A stretch of 64,000 nucleotides of DNA from Alphaproteobacteria bacterium (lineage in GTDB: Bacteria > Pseudomonadota > Alphaproteobacteria > UBA9219): assembly GCA_026225415.1 (NCBI GenBank), contig JAMFSS010000003.1:1-64000 (forward strand), in the 5' to 3' direction. The position numbers and the translations under genes are program-made. Of this stretch, positions 27,281 through 36,938 are shown in pieces. Each line of letters starts with the position of its first letter. Position 1 is the first letter of the stretch. A model generated the notes under the pieces. That model saw only the letters and a list, made by a program, of their open reading frames with translations. It was not told the origin of the DNA and made no database searches.

Positions 27281-27531
27281 AAAAATTTCTGTCCAAACTT
27301 TTTAATTCCCGCAACAGCGAAGTCGAAGCGCATCTGGTGTTGGTGACCGCGGGTGCCTGTGTCTTTATCGGGCTTGCGATCTATCACACGATTATTTTGC
27401 ACAGCAATTTTGACCCCGAAAATTATGGCAGCGGTTTTGGTTATCTGATGGCCGGTGGGGGCGCGGCTTCGTGGGGGCAGGGCATGCAACGAAAAGCACA
27501 GGAAGGAACAGGCAATGAATCCGCTCAATAA
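27277..27531 (+). CDS. Holin-like small membrane protein
   Basis: Two hydrophobic segments; lysis cassette position. Confidence 0.5.
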   Translation: MKKFLSKLFNSRNSEVEAHLVLVTAGACVFIGLAIYHTIILHSNFDPENYGSGFGYLMAGGGAASWGQGMQRKAQEGTGNESAQ

Positions 27532-27892
27532 AATTTTGCTGGGCATCGGCGCGTTTGTCGCGCTGGTGATTATCGTTGCGTTTGTCTGGTTGTCTTTGGC
27601 CAATGCGCATTTAAAAACGCAACTGGCACAAAGCCAATCGCTGGGCACCGCCTGTATTATTGCCAATCGCGATTTTGCCAGTAAAACCACGCAACAGAAT
27701 AAAGCCGTGGTGGCGTTGCAAAAGGCGGGGCTGGCACGCGAGAAAAAGGCGCAACGGGCAGCCTTCGAAGCGCAAAGAACAGTACGCGCCTATACGCTGG
27801 CCGCCGATAAATTGCGTAAATTAAAAATTACCGGCGATCAATGCGTGGCGGCACAAAATTTGTTTCAGGATTATTTGGGTGCGCGGCCATGA
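27515..27892 (+). CDS. Rz-like i-spanin
   Basis: N-terminal TM, coiled coil; overlaps downstream small lipoprotein gene. Confidence 0.6.
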   Translation: MNPLNKILLGIGAFVALVIIVAFVWLSLANAHLKTQLAQSQSLGTACIIANRDFASKTTQQNKAVVALQKAGLAREKKAQRAAFEAQRTVRAYTLAADKLRKLKITGDQCVAAQNLFQDYLGARP

Positions 27893-28140
27893 AAAGAATG
27901 ATGTTGTGCTTTATGCTGTCCGCATGTGCTGCGCCGCCGCCGGTGTTGGAGCCGGTAGATGTTGACATGCCTGTCGTGGTGGCGTGCAGAACTGCGCCGG
28001 TAGAGAAACCGGATTTTGCGTTGCTGCATATAACCGGTGATCAGAATTTGGCGGAGAAGACCAAAGCCGCTTTGATCGAATTAGACCAAAGAAAATCTTA
28101 TGAGGCAGCGCTTCAATCGCAAATCGCGCTGTGCCAATAG
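27889..28140 (+). CDS. Rz1-like small lipoprotein (o-spanin candidate)
   Basis: MLCFMLSACAAPPPV lipobox, Pro-rich. Confidence 0.55.
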   Translation: MKRMMLCFMLSACAAPPPVLEPVDVDMPVVVACRTAPVEKPDFALLHITGDQNLAEKTKAALIELDQRKSYEAALQSQIALCQ

Positions 28141-28141
28141 G

Positions 28142-28972
28142 CTATTTCTTTCGGAACGGATGGGCCGGATAGATGCCCAGAATTTTGACCTCATGCGCGA
28201 AGAAACCCAGCTCTTCCAACGCCAGGCGCAAACCCGTTTGTTCGGGATGCCCTTCGACATCCACGTAAAATTGCGCCGCCGTGAAGGAACCATCGACCAG
28301 ATATGACTCCAGCTTGGTAATGTTGACGCCATTGGTGGCGAAACCGCCCAACGCCTTATATAACGCCGCCGGAACGCTGCGCACACGAAACACCAGACTC
28401 GTGATGCAAGCGGTATCCGGCGGCGTTTCTTTTGCGTTTGGCGACAAAATCAAAAAACGCGTGGTGTTTGTGGCGCCGTCGGCGATATCGGTTGCCAGGC
28501 TTTCCAACCCATACATTTTGCCGGCCAGATATGACGCTATTGCCGCCACCGATTTATCGCCGCGCCGGGCGATATCTTGCGCCGCGCCCGCCGTGTCGGC
28601 ATGGATGACCGGTTGGATGTCATGCGCGCGCAACCAGCTGCGGCATTGCGCCAAAGCCTGCACATGGCTTTCGACGCGTTTGATGTCTTGCAGTTTCGCG
28701 CCTTTGACGGCCAGCAGATGATGTTGGATGGGTTGATAATGTTCGCCGACGATATGCAGCCCGCCTTGCGGCAACAAATGATGCACATCGGCCACGCGTC
28801 CCGCCACCGAATTTTCGACCGCGATCATCGCCAGATCGGCTTTGCCTTCGCGCACCGCCGCGAACGCGTCTTCGAAACCGAAACAGGGGATTGTTTCGCA
28901 ATTGTCAAAGACGGCGCGGCAGGCCATATCGGAATTGGCGCCATGCGCGCCCTGAAAAGAAATTTTGAGCAT
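28142..28972 (-). CDS. pheA: Prephenate dehydratase
   Basis: ISFQGAHGANSDMA, NSVAGRV, TTRFLIL, ACT domain LESYLVDGSFTAAQFYVDVEGHP. Confidence 0.95.
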   Translation of the reverse strand: MLKISFQGAHGANSDMACRAVFDNCETIPCFGFEDAFAAVREGKADLAMIAVENSVAGRVADVHHLLPQGGLHIVGEHYQPIQHHLLAVKGAKLQDIKRVESHVQALAQCRSWLRAHDIQPVIHADTAGAAQDIARRGDKSVAAIASYLAGKMYGLESLATDIADGATNTTRFLILSPNAKETPPDTACITSLVFRVRSVPAALYKALGGFATNGVNITKLESYLVDGSFTAAQFYVDVEGHPEQTGLRLALEELGFFAHEVKILGIYPAHPFRKK

Positions 28973-29035
28973 TTAAAAAACGGGTCCAGAGGGTGAAGGT
29001 CAGGGAATACCATAGTGGTTCTTGAATCTCTAGCC

Positions 29036-30130
29036 TTACAATCCTGTACCAATTTTGTGCCGCCACCGGCGAATTTTGCGGATGGCGGTGGGCGAGGGGG
29101 CTTGCAGATGTTTGTAAAACTGGGCGGTGCAGGCTTCCCACGAAAAATGTGCGGCAAAGGCGCAAGGTGCCGAACGCGTGTCGGGCAACGCCAGCGCATC
29201 AGCAACCGCCTGTTGCAGATCGGTATTCAGCCGCGCGAACATTTCGGTGTCGGGAGTGGCGAAAAGATCGGACGGCCCCGGTGCCGGACAGGCGGCGATG
29301 CGCAAACCGCTGGCGCAGGCTTCCAGCAGCACAAGCCCGAACGTATCGGTAAGCGAGGGAAAAACAAACAGATCGGCCGAGGCGTATGATGCCGCCAGTT
29401 CCGCGCCCTGTCTCGTGCCCAAAAAATGCGCGGCGGGATATTTTTGTTGAAGGCTGTGAAGATCGGGGCCGTCGCCAATCACAACCAGACTGCCGGTGGT
29501 TTTTAAATTCAGAAAAGCAGGCAGGTTTTTTTCAATCGCGACGCGCCCGACATAAAGCAAAACAGGGTGCGGCAGAGCGCCGTAAATATCGTTGCGGGCT
29601 GTGGGCGTATAAACTTCCCTATCCACGCCGCGTGACCAACGCATGATGTTATAAAATTTATGCGCGCGCAATTCCTGTTCCATCGATGCTGTGGCGACCA
29701 TCACGCTGGCCGACGGTGCATGAAAACGCCGCAATAGGGCATAGGCGATTTTTTCGACAGCTTGTGCCAGAAAACGCAGCGAACGTGCCGCCAGATATTC
29801 GGGAAAGCGCGTATGATACGATGTGGTGAAAGGCAGCCCCTGCTTTAAACACAGATTGCGTGCCGCCCAACCCAATGGCCCTTCGGTTGCGATATGGATA
29901 AAATCGGGCACGAATTCATGCAGTATTTTACCAAGGCGGGCGCGCGCAAAAAATTCCAAGCGGATTTCGGTATAAGAAGGGACGGCAAAACTGGTGAGGC
30001 GGGTGGTGTCGGGACCTGTTATGCGAACCTCATGCCCCATGCGGGTCAATTCCTGGCTGGTGCGTTCCAGCGTGCGCACGACACCGTTCAGCTGGGGCTT
30101 CCACGCATCGGAAATAATCAGGATTTTCAA
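29036..30130 (-). CDS. Glycosyltransferase family 4
   Basis: ILIISDAWKPQLNGVVRTLERT; LYVGRVAIEKNLPAFL; VFPSLTDTFGLVLLEACASG; TTG start inferred. Confidence 0.9.
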   Translation of the reverse strand: MKILIISDAWKPQLNGVVRTLERTSQELTRMGHEVRITGPDTTRLTSFAVPSYTEIRLEFFARARLGKILHEFVPDFIHIATEGPLGWAARNLCLKQGLPFTTSYHTRFPEYLAARSLRFLAQAVEKIAYALLRRFHAPSASVMVATASMEQELRAHKFYNIMRWSRGVDREVYTPTARNDIYGALPHPVLLYVGRVAIEKNLPAFLNLKTTGSLVVIGDGPDLHSLQQKYPAAHFLGTRQGAELAASYASADLFVFPSLTDTFGLVLLEACASGLRIAACPAPGPSDLFATPDTEMFARLNTDLQQAVADALALPDTRSAPCAFAAHFSWEACTAQFYKHLQAPSPTAIRKIRRWRHKIGTGL

Positions 30131-30223
30131 GCAGCTAACCTTTGGTAACGAATGGGTTAAACCCTTCTTAAGGCTTTGATGATAGCCTTGCCGCTGTTTC
30201 CCTGTAAATGTTTGAGTGCAAAG

Positions 30224-30808
30224 ATGTTTCTGCGACAGCCTGTAAAACAGACAAAACGCGGGTTTACCCTGACCGAACTGGCCATCGTTCTGGCCGTGAT
30301 GGGTACGATTTTGGGCGCGATCTGGAGCGCTGCCGCGCATGTGCATGATGCGCAAAAAGGGGAAAGGGCGGAAGCGCAGGTTATCCAGATTCTGAATAAT
30401 TACCGTTCCCTCTATGCCCAGCATGGGGTGGATGTCGCTGACTGGACGGATGTGACCTGCACAGGCGTGAATGCCAATTATTTTCCCGCCGATATGGCGA
30501 ACAGCGCGGCATGCGTTACAAACACGGCGTCAACCTATCCTGTAACGCCATGGACAGCAGCCTATGCGCAGGTGTGGGGTTATCAATCTGCGCAAGGTAT
30601 TATCATTGGATATATAGGGCTTAGCCAAAGCCAATGCATTAATTTTGCGAACAATATTTCAACTTCGCCTGATATTATATGGGAAAATATCAATGGTACC
30701 TCGCAATGGTTGTCGGTGAATGCAACCAATCCTGCTTATACGGCCACACAAATTAGTGCTGATTGTGGCGCCAGTAATACTGTGCAGTTTATGTTCAAGG
30801 CGCGATAA
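30224..30808 (+). CDS. Type IV pilin/pseudopilin-like protein 1
   Basis: RGFTLTELAIVLAVMGTILGAIW class-III leader. Confidence 0.8.
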   Translation: MFLRQPVKQTKRGFTLTELAIVLAVMGTILGAIWSAAAHVHDAQKGERAEAQVIQILNNYRSLYAQHGVDVADWTDVTCTGVNANYFPADMANSAACVTNTASTYPVTPWTAAYAQVWGYQSAQGIIIGYIGLSQSQCINFANNISTSPDIIWENINGTSQWLSVNATNPAYTATQISADCGASNTVQFMFKAR

Positions 30809-31419
30809 TGCAAAGGCAGCATAAAAAGAACCGCGCTTTCACTTTAACCGAACTGGCGATTGTGCTTGGTGTTATCGGCGCGGTTATCGGCGCGATTTGG
30901 TATGCGTCCGGCAATGTAAGCGAAGCGCGTAAAGAAAATGATGCGGTTCTTGAAGTGCAGACCGTGGCGCAGAATATTGCCACTTTGATGGTGGGCAGAA
31001 CTTTTCCGGGCGGCGAACTGACATCGAGTATGATCACGGCGCAGACTATTCCGCCCTCTTATGTTGATAGTGCGGCTCCGGCGACTGCCGATAATCCGTG
31101 GAGCGCAAGCAATTTCAAGGTCTTCAATGTCACCAATAATAAGACATTTCGCCTTTCCCTTTACAATGTCCCGCGCAAAGCCTGTCTGGCTTTGCTGACG
31201 CAAATGACGAATTGCCAGACGGGGCAATCGACCTGTCCGACCGTTGTTTGGACCAATGGTGCGGCCACAACCTGTGCGGCATCGCAAAATGGTTGTACGG
31301 GTGCGGTTTTCACCAGCCCGGGCTGGACGAATTTGACAACGACTTTGGCGAACACTTTGTGTAATGCCAACAGCTATACGGGCGGGACGAATTCCGTTGA
31401 ATTCGATTTCACGCCCTAA
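30808..31419 (+). CDS. Type IV pilin/pseudopilin-like protein 2
   Basis: RAFTLTELAIVLGVIGAVIGAIW; multiple C-terminal Cys. Confidence 0.8.
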   Translation: MQRQHKKNRAFTLTELAIVLGVIGAVIGAIWYASGNVSEARKENDAVLEVQTVAQNIATLMVGRTFPGGELTSSMITAQTIPPSYVDSAAPATADNPWSASNFKVFNVTNNKTFRLSLYNVPRKACLALLTQMTNCQTGQSTCPTVVWTNGAATTCAASQNGCTGAVFTSPGWTNLTTTLANTLCNANSYTGGTNSVEFDFTP

Positions 31420-32475
31420 CTACCCCATCAGCGATTTATAAAACTGTATCCATTGCCGCGTGACGGATTCGCGCGTGTAATCTTTGATATAGGCGGCGTA
31501 ACCTTGGGCGACTATGGCGCGGCGCAATGTTTCATCATCCAAAACGCGGCGCAAGGCGGTGGTCAGCGCTTTCACATCATCAATCGGTGTTAAAAGGCCG
31601 GTGACATTGTGCGTGACATGCGCGGCGGGCCCCGCGCTGGCGCAGGCGACAAGCGGTGTTCCCGCCGCCCAGGCTTCAAGGATAACGGTGCCGAACGGCT
31701 CATACCGTGACGGCAACACACAGATATCGGCGCTGCGTAACAAAGCGGCGCGGTCGGTGCGCCAGCCAAGGAAACGCACGCGGTCGATAACGCCCAGATT
31801 TTTGGCAAGCGTTTCCAGTTCGCGCCGCAACGGGCCTTCGCCCGCCAGCCACAAAATGCAATCGGGCAGTTGTTGCAGGCTTTGCAGCAAAATATCGAGG
31901 CCTTTTTTGGGGTGCAGCCGCGACAGCGCGAGCAGAACTTTGGCTTCGCGTGGCGTCGCCAATGTTGAACGGTCGATGGGCGGCAGGGCTGCGATATCGG
32001 GGAAGGTCGGGATAAAATGCGCATGGCTTTGCGGCACGCCGCATTTGACCATATGCGCGGTGATATCGCGGGTGACGCCGACCAGATGGTGGCAGGCGCC
32101 GAATTTTTCCACATCATAATAACCGCCGAACCAGCCGACGATGTGCGGCGCGCCTTTTTTAGGCGCTTGCGAAATCGTTTCGCACCGCGCCGGGATAAAA
32201 CTGGCGGCGCGGCGCATCCATGTTTGCACGATATCAGGTTTTTCGCGGGCGATCAGGCGGGCGATGCGGAATTTTTGCAGCGGCAGGAACGCGGGTGACA
32301 GGACTTGTGGTTTAAGCCGGATGCGGGCTTGTTCCAATTCGCGGAAACGCGGCGCGTCTTCATGCATCACCACGCATTGTTCGATGCCTTCGCGTTGCAA
32401 GCTCAGCATCACATCGGTGGCATAGGTTTCCGCGCCGCCCAGGGCTTTGCTGGCCATGATGTGAAGGATTTTCAT
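31420..32475 (-). CDS. Glycosyltransferase family 4
   Basis: MKILHIMASKALGGAETY; ALSRLHPKKGLDILL; VLPSRYEPFGTVILEAWAAGTP. Confidence 0.92.
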   Translation of the reverse strand: MKILHIMASKALGGAETYATDVMLSLQREGIEQCVVMHEDAPRFRELEQARIRLKPQVLSPAFLPLQKFRIARLIAREKPDIVQTWMRRAASFIPARCETISQAPKKGAPHIVGWFGGYYDVEKFGACHHLVGVTRDITAHMVKCGVPQSHAHFIPTFPDIAALPPIDRSTLATPREAKVLLALSRLHPKKGLDILLQSLQQLPDCILWLAGEGPLRRELETLAKNLGVIDRVRFLGWRTDRAALLRSADICVLPSRYEPFGTVILEAWAAGTPLVACASAGPAAHVTHNVTGLLTPIDDVKALTTALRRVLDDETLRRAIVAQGYAAYIKDYTRESVTRQWIQFYKSLMG

Positions 32476-32480
32476 GGGCG

Positions 32481-33278
32481 TCAGTCGTCGTGTTTGGGCT
32501 GACAGATCGGGCGGTCATTCGCGCCGCGGATAAAATCGACGATCTGTGCGACCTGGGCGTGGTCTTTGTAATGCGTCGCGGTTTCTTCCAGCCGTTCGCT
32601 CAGATTGCCTTCATGCGCGAACAACATGCGGTACGCGCTGCGCAACGCGCGGATATCGTCGCGGCCAAAACCGCGGCGCTCCAACCCGACCATATTTAAT
32701 CCCGCCAAATGGGCGCGTTCGCCTTTCACAAGGCCGAACGGTATCACATCTTTTTCCACACCCGACATACCGCCGATAATGGCGAATGATCCGATACGCA
32801 CGAATTGATGAACTGCCGACAACCCGCCAATGATGACATAATCGCCAATCGTCACATGCCCCGCCAGCGTGGCGTTGTTGGCCAGCACGACATTATCGCC
32901 GATCTTGCAATCATGCGCGACATGCGCGCCCACCATGTATAAACCGTTGGCGCCGATTTTGGTCAACCCGCCGCCGCCTTCGGTGCCGGGATGCATGGTG
33001 ACATATTCGCGGATCTGGTTTTTCGCGCCGATTTCCAATACGGTTTCTTCGCCGTTGAATTTTAAATCCTGCGGGCGCAGGCCGATGGCCGCAAAAGGAT
33101 AGATGGTTGTGTCGGCGCCGATATTTGTGATGCCATCGACCACCACATGCGAAACCAGTTTGACGCGGTCGCCCACGGTGACTTTGGCGCCCACGGTGCA
33201 GAAAGGCCCGATGGAAACATCGGCGCCCAGTTTGGCGCTGGGGTCGATCAGGGCGGTGGGGTGGATGGATGAGGGCAT
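32481..33278 (-). CDS. lpxA: UDP-N-acetylglucosamine acyltransferase
   Basis: IHPTALIDPSAKLGADVSIGPFCTVG hexapeptide repeats; IREYVTMHPGT; VGLERRGF. Confidence 0.95.
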   Translation of the reverse strand: MPSSIHPTALIDPSAKLGADVSIGPFCTVGAKVTVGDRVKLVSHVVVDGITNIGADTTIYPFAAIGLRPQDLKFNGEETVLEIGAKNQIREYVTMHPGTEGGGGLTKIGANGLYMVGAHVAHDCKIGDNVVLANNATLAGHVTIGDYVIIGGLSAVHQFVRIGSFAIIGGMSGVEKDVIPFGLVKGERAHLAGLNMVGLERRGFGRDDIRALRSAYRMLFAHEGNLSERLEETATHYKDHAQVAQIVDFIRGANDRPICQPKHDD

Positions 33279-33432
33279 GAATGATTTTTGTTTCTTGGCT
33301 GTTTCGCCTTCGGCGAACCCCGCCCCTAGCCCCGCCCGCAAGGGGCGGGGAACTAGTGCAGGATTTTGGCGAAGTTGTTACTTACTTTCCATCGGGGGTG
33401 TAGTTTAGCAAATCAAGCTTGGTGACTTAATG

Positions 33433-33915
33433 TTACGCGGGTTTTTTGGCTTCCTCGCGCGGCACCAGCATGGCGGTATAGGTCGCTTCGGCGCAGAGTC
33501 TATCGCCGACAAAGGCTTCGCCGATAAATTTCCAAACCTGTCCGCGCGAACGGTCTTTGCGCACTTTGATATGCAGCGTGTCGCCCGGCACAACCGGGTG
33601 ACGGAAACGCGCATTTTCAATGGTCATGAAATAGACGATATGCGTGTCGCAACTGACGCCTTCCATCGACGCGACGACGAGCGTGGCGGAAGTTTGCGCC
33701 ATTGCTTCGACGATCAAAACGCCGGGCATGATCGGGTGGCCGGGGAAATGGCCTTGAAAGGTGGGTTCGTTGGCCGTGACATTTTTGATGCCGGTGCAGC
33801 TTTCGCCCGCGATGATGTCGATCACGCGGTCGATCAGCAAGATGGGATAACGGTGCGGGATCAACGCCATGATGCCGATGGTGTCGAGCGAGGTGGGGAC
33901 TTTATGTGTGGTCAT
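33433..33915 (-). CDS. fabZ: 3-hydroxyacyl-ACP dehydratase
   Basis: IPHRYPILLIDRV; NVTANEPTFQGHFPGHPIMPGVLIVEAMAQ. Confidence 0.96.
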   Translation of the reverse strand: MTTHKVPTSLDTIGIMALIPHRYPILLIDRVIDIIAGESCTGIKNVTANEPTFQGHFPGHPIMPGVLIVEAMAQTSATLVVASMEGVSCDTHIVYFMTIENARFRHPVVPGDTLHIKVRKDRSRGQVWKFIGEAFVGDRLCAEATYTAMLVPREEAKKPA

Positions 33916-34006
33916 GTCGAAGGCTCCGTTGCAGGCAGCCTTTATAGCGGGGTTTTTTTGGTGATGCTAGGGGGTGGCGGGCTGTGGGATGGCGTGGGGG
34001 CAAAGA

Positions 34007-34036
34007 AAAACCCCGCAGTTTGGGCTGCGGGGTTTT
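34007..34036. terminator. Bidirectional terminator hairpin
   Basis: AAAACCCCGCAG-tttggg-CTGCGGGGTTTT. Confidence 0.85.
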
Positions 34037-34053
34037 GGGTAAGCGTATAAGGC

Positions 34054-34455
34054 TTAGTTGTAGGTAAAAGCTGCTGTCTGACGGGTGCTGTTGATATCCG
34101 TATAAAAAGCTTTGTTGCTTCTGACACAGCTTGTGGCGTCTGCCGTTTTTTTGTCCACGAGCTGCTTGTCCGCGACGGCGTCATAAGGAGGCGCGCCATT
34201 AATCTTGGGCAAATTTGCTGCGAGGCCTGCGATCAAATCCGATGGGCCATAATTCGTTGTATCGCTGCCATTGGCTTTGGGGCACTCAATCTGGCGCAAA
34301 GCGGCGGTGTTGTTGCTTGCAATGACGGCCGAGATAGCCGCCGCTGCCTGGTCGGGTTTGATATCGCCGGATTGGTGGTTGGATGTGTCGATCTTACATC
34401 CGCCAAGCGCCAAAACGGCGGCGGCTGTGAATGAAACGGAAATAACTTTACGCAT
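34054..34455 (-). CDS. Hypothetical lipoprotein
   Basis: MRKVISVSFTAAAVLALGGC lipobox. Confidence 0.75.
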   Translation of the reverse strand: MRKVISVSFTAAAVLALGGCKIDTSNHQSGDIKPDQAAAAISAVIASNNTAALRQIECPKANGSDTTNYGPSDLIAGLAANLPKINGAPPYDAVADKQLVDKKTADATSCVRSNKAFYTDINSTRQTAAFTYN

Positions 34456-34598
34456 GATAATCCCCTAAGAATGTGAAAAACGGATGCAGAGGCTACGACT
34501 GGGGCGTGTTTTGGCGCAAGGGAAAGTTATGGTTAATGGGAGATTTTTTTGGGGTGGGGGGAGAACAGAGTCATATCCCGCGCAGACGCGCGGCGATA

Positions 34599-34623
34599 GA
34601 TGCCGGATCAAGTCCGGCATGAC
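34599..34623. repeat. Short palindromic repeat GATGCCGGATCAAGTCCGGCATGAC
   Basis: Palindrome of the type related to GGATCC..GGGATGAC repeats elsewhere. Confidence 0.65.
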
Positions 34624-34648
34624 GGTGTCCTTGATACTAGATAACAAA

Positions 34649-34676
34649 AAAGCCTGCAACTTGCGTTGCAGGCTTT
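34649..34676. terminator. Terminator hairpin downstream of pal
   Basis: AAAGCCTGCAAC-ttgc-GTTGCAGGCTTT. Confidence 0.85.
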
Positions 34677-34701
34677 GATGTTTTAGCGGTGGTCGTAAGG
34701 C

Positions 34702-35193
34702 TTATTGAGCCGTTACGGTCACAGCGCGGCGGTTTTGCGCCCATGCGGCTTCGTTGCTGCCAACGACTGCGGGACGTTCCTTGCCATAGCTAATGGTTTC
34801 AACGCGCGAAGCGGAGATACCAGCGGCGACGAGGTAGTTCTTGGCAGCTGTTGCGCGGCGTTCGCCGAGCGCGATGTTATATTCGCGCGTGCCACGTTCG
34901 TCGGCATGGCCTTCGAGCGTAACTTTCGAGCTGCTGTACTTCTTGAGCCAAGCGGCCTGACGGTCGAGCGTTGCTTGCGCTTCGCTGCTCAGGTCGGACT
35001 TGTCATAACCAAAGAAAACGCGGTCGCCAACATTGACGACCAGATCTTCTTGCGTGCCGGGACGCGCTGCGCCCTTGCCCAGACCGTTGCCGGCGCCGCC
35101 ATTGGCGCTGCCGTCGCCATTGTTATCGCCCGTCGTGTCGCAAGCCGAGACCATAGCCAGGACTGCCATAAGGCACATAAATTTTTTCAACAT
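34702..35193 (-). CDS. pal: Peptidoglycan-associated lipoprotein Pal
   Basis: Lipobox MVSAC; VFFGYDKSDLSSEAQATLDRQAAWL; LEGHADERGTREYNIALGERRA. Confidence 0.95.
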   Translation of the reverse strand: MLKKFMCLMAVLAMVSACDTTGDNNGDGSANGGAGNGLGKGAARPGTQEDLVVNVGDRVFFGYDKSDLSSEAQATLDRQAAWLKKYSSSKVTLEGHADERGTREYNIALGERRATAAKNYLVAAGISASRVETISYGKERPAVVGSNEAAWAQNRRAVTVTAQ

Positions 35194-35427
35194 CGTTTCC
35201 CCCTTCAGGAATTTGGCGCTATGCCGAGATAGATTGACATTGCGTTTTTCATCGGGGGAACCCCTTTGGAAACACGCAACAAGATATTCTCTCCGTAGCC
35301 AAGACCAGTTTTGTGGAAAAAACGCGGGAGGGAATTGAATTAAGGCAAAGTAATCGTTTGATGTGGCTAAATCAAGGCACATTCTAGTCTTGGTCGTAAT
35401 TAAACGATGCGCATCCGCGGAATCGCT

Positions 35428-35844
35428 TTAGAAGCGAACCTGGCTTGGCATCATCATGGTTTTGGCGGGAAAGCTGTGGGTTGCGCGGTTGGCGCCCAGC
35501 CCAAGGGTAAGCCCATAGCCGTGACCCGCTTTGTTATGGCCGTCTTCGGTGGCGGCCTGACGGTAATAACGCATGACATAGACCCGAATCGCGGCGGTCA
35601 GCGAGCTGTCATCCTTTTTTTGCAGCGAGATGCTGGTACAAATCTGGTGGATGGTGGCGCGTTCGCGGCGGCAGAGTTCGCGCAAACCGTCCCACATTTC
35701 GGGTTCCAGACGCACGCTGGTGCGGTGGCGCGATACGATGATATTCTGGCTGATCAGGCTGCTGCGCGACACTTTGGGTGCCGCGTCTGTTGGGGTGGCT
35801 GGGGCATTAACGGCTGTGGGGGAGAGGCTGTTTGGCGCGTTCAT
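35428..35844 (-). CDS. Ribbon-helix-helix domain protein
   Basis: RHRTSVRLEPEMWDGLRELCRRERATIHQI. Confidence 0.75.
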   Translation of the reverse strand: MNAPNSLSPTAVNAPATPTDAAPKVSRSSLISQNIIVSRHRTSVRLEPEMWDGLRELCRRERATIHQICTSISLQKKDDSSLTAAIRVYVMRYYRQAATEDGHNKAGHGYGLTLGLGANRATHSFPAKTMMMPSQVRF

Positions 35845-35997
35845 GGTACATCCCTTTGGTTGAGGAGAGGGGGGAAGGAAAGGTAGTAAAGTAAAGAAAC
35901 AATACATCCATAGGTTGTATATGAACATGACAATACAACTATGACAATAGGTTTTATGGTTAATTTTTTATGATTATTCGTTACCAAACCGTAATGA

Positions 35998-36492
35998 TTA
36001 CGGATTGCGGTGTTGGATGGCGTCCAAAGCGCCTTGCAAGATATAGGCGGCAGCCATTTTGTCGATGACCTCCTCGCGGCGCTTGCGGGTCATGTCGCCT
36101 TCGATAAGCATGCGCTGCACGGCGGCGGTGGAGAATCTTTCATCCCAGAACAGAACCGGAAAATCGGGCGGCAGGATTTTTTCGGCTGTCAGATTGCGCA
36201 TAAAGGCGCGCGCCGCCTGCGCCATGGCGCCAGATCTTCCTTGTGACCCGCCTTCCAGATTTTTGGGCAACCCCATGACGATGCCGCCAATCGTGCGGTC
36301 GCGCATCAATGCTTGCAGGGCTGCGGCATCGGCGGGAAATTTGCTGCGGTTAATGGTGCCGATCGGCGATGCGATTTTCAGGTTGGGATCGGATACCGCA
36401 ACGCCTATCGCTTTGGTGCCGTAATCCAGCCCCAACAGACAATGGTTGGCGGGCAGAAGCGGGATAAATTCGGACGGGTTGCGAAGAAGCAT
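35998..36492 (-). CDS. ruvX: Putative pre-16S rRNA nuclease RuvX/YqgF
   Basis: LLGLDYGTKAIGVAVSD; GGIVMGLPKNLEG; VLFWDERFSTAAVQR. Confidence 0.93.
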   Translation of the reverse strand: MLLRNPSEFIPLLPANHCLLGLDYGTKAIGVAVSDPNLKIASPIGTINRSKFPADAAALQALMRDRTIGGIVMGLPKNLEGGSQGRSGAMAQAARAFMRNLTAEKILPPDFPVLFWDERFSTAAVQRMLIEGDMTRKRREEVIDKMAAAYILQGALDAIQHRNP

Positions 36493-36563
36493 TGTATCCT
36501 TTATGAACAGAAGGTCACTGATACTAATGAAATCGCGCCCCTTCAGCAAAGCAAAGTTATCGC

Positions 36564-36851
36564 ATGAGCATTGATCAAAAGACCGTCGCCAAAATCGCCC
36601 ATCTGTCGCGGTTGAAGATTCCCGCCGATGAGCAAATCGGTGTGGCGGGCGAATTGAATAACATTCTGGGCTGGGTTGCGCAGCTGGACGAGGTGAATGT
36701 GGACGGGGTTGAACCCTTGGCCAGCGTTAATGACGCGGCGTTGCGCGCGCGGCCGGATATTGTGAATGATGGCGGGCGGCCGGAGGATATTCTTGCCAAT
36801 GCTCCTGCAAAGACAGCAGATTTTTTTACGGTGCCGAAGGTGGTTGAATAA
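36564..36851 (+). CDS. gatC: Asp/Glu-tRNA(Asn/Gln) amidotransferase subunit C
   Basis: VAKIAHLSRLKI; FTVPKVVE C-terminus. Confidence 0.93.
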   Translation: MSIDQKTVAKIAHLSRLKIPADEQIGVAGELNNILGWVAQLDEVNVDGVEPLASVNDAALRARPDIVNDGGRPEDILANAPAKTADFFTVPKVVE

Positions 36852-36938
36852 GACCCCCACCCCCTTACCCTCGCCCGCAAGGGTCGGGGGAGTCCGCAAC
36901 AGACAATGAAATGCTTAATTGCAAGGAACAAAAGTAAG

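Larger units (their letters stand above)
6108..28140 (+). mobile_element. Prophage/GTA-like structural and lysis gene cluster with interspersed toxin/immunity-like cassettes
   Basis: Ordered terminase-portal-protease-capsid-connector-adaptor-DUF3168-DUF2460-DUF2163-NlpC-tail protein-lysozyme-spanin genes. Confidence 0.92.

Noticed and set aside
33308-33352. CCCCGCCC..GGGGCGGGG-type palindromes (also 36851-36895, 42975-43010, 43950-43990) as novel elements
   Set aside because: They look like ordinary short intergenic palindromes or terminators common in GC-rich genomes; nothing beyond symmetry supports a special role.
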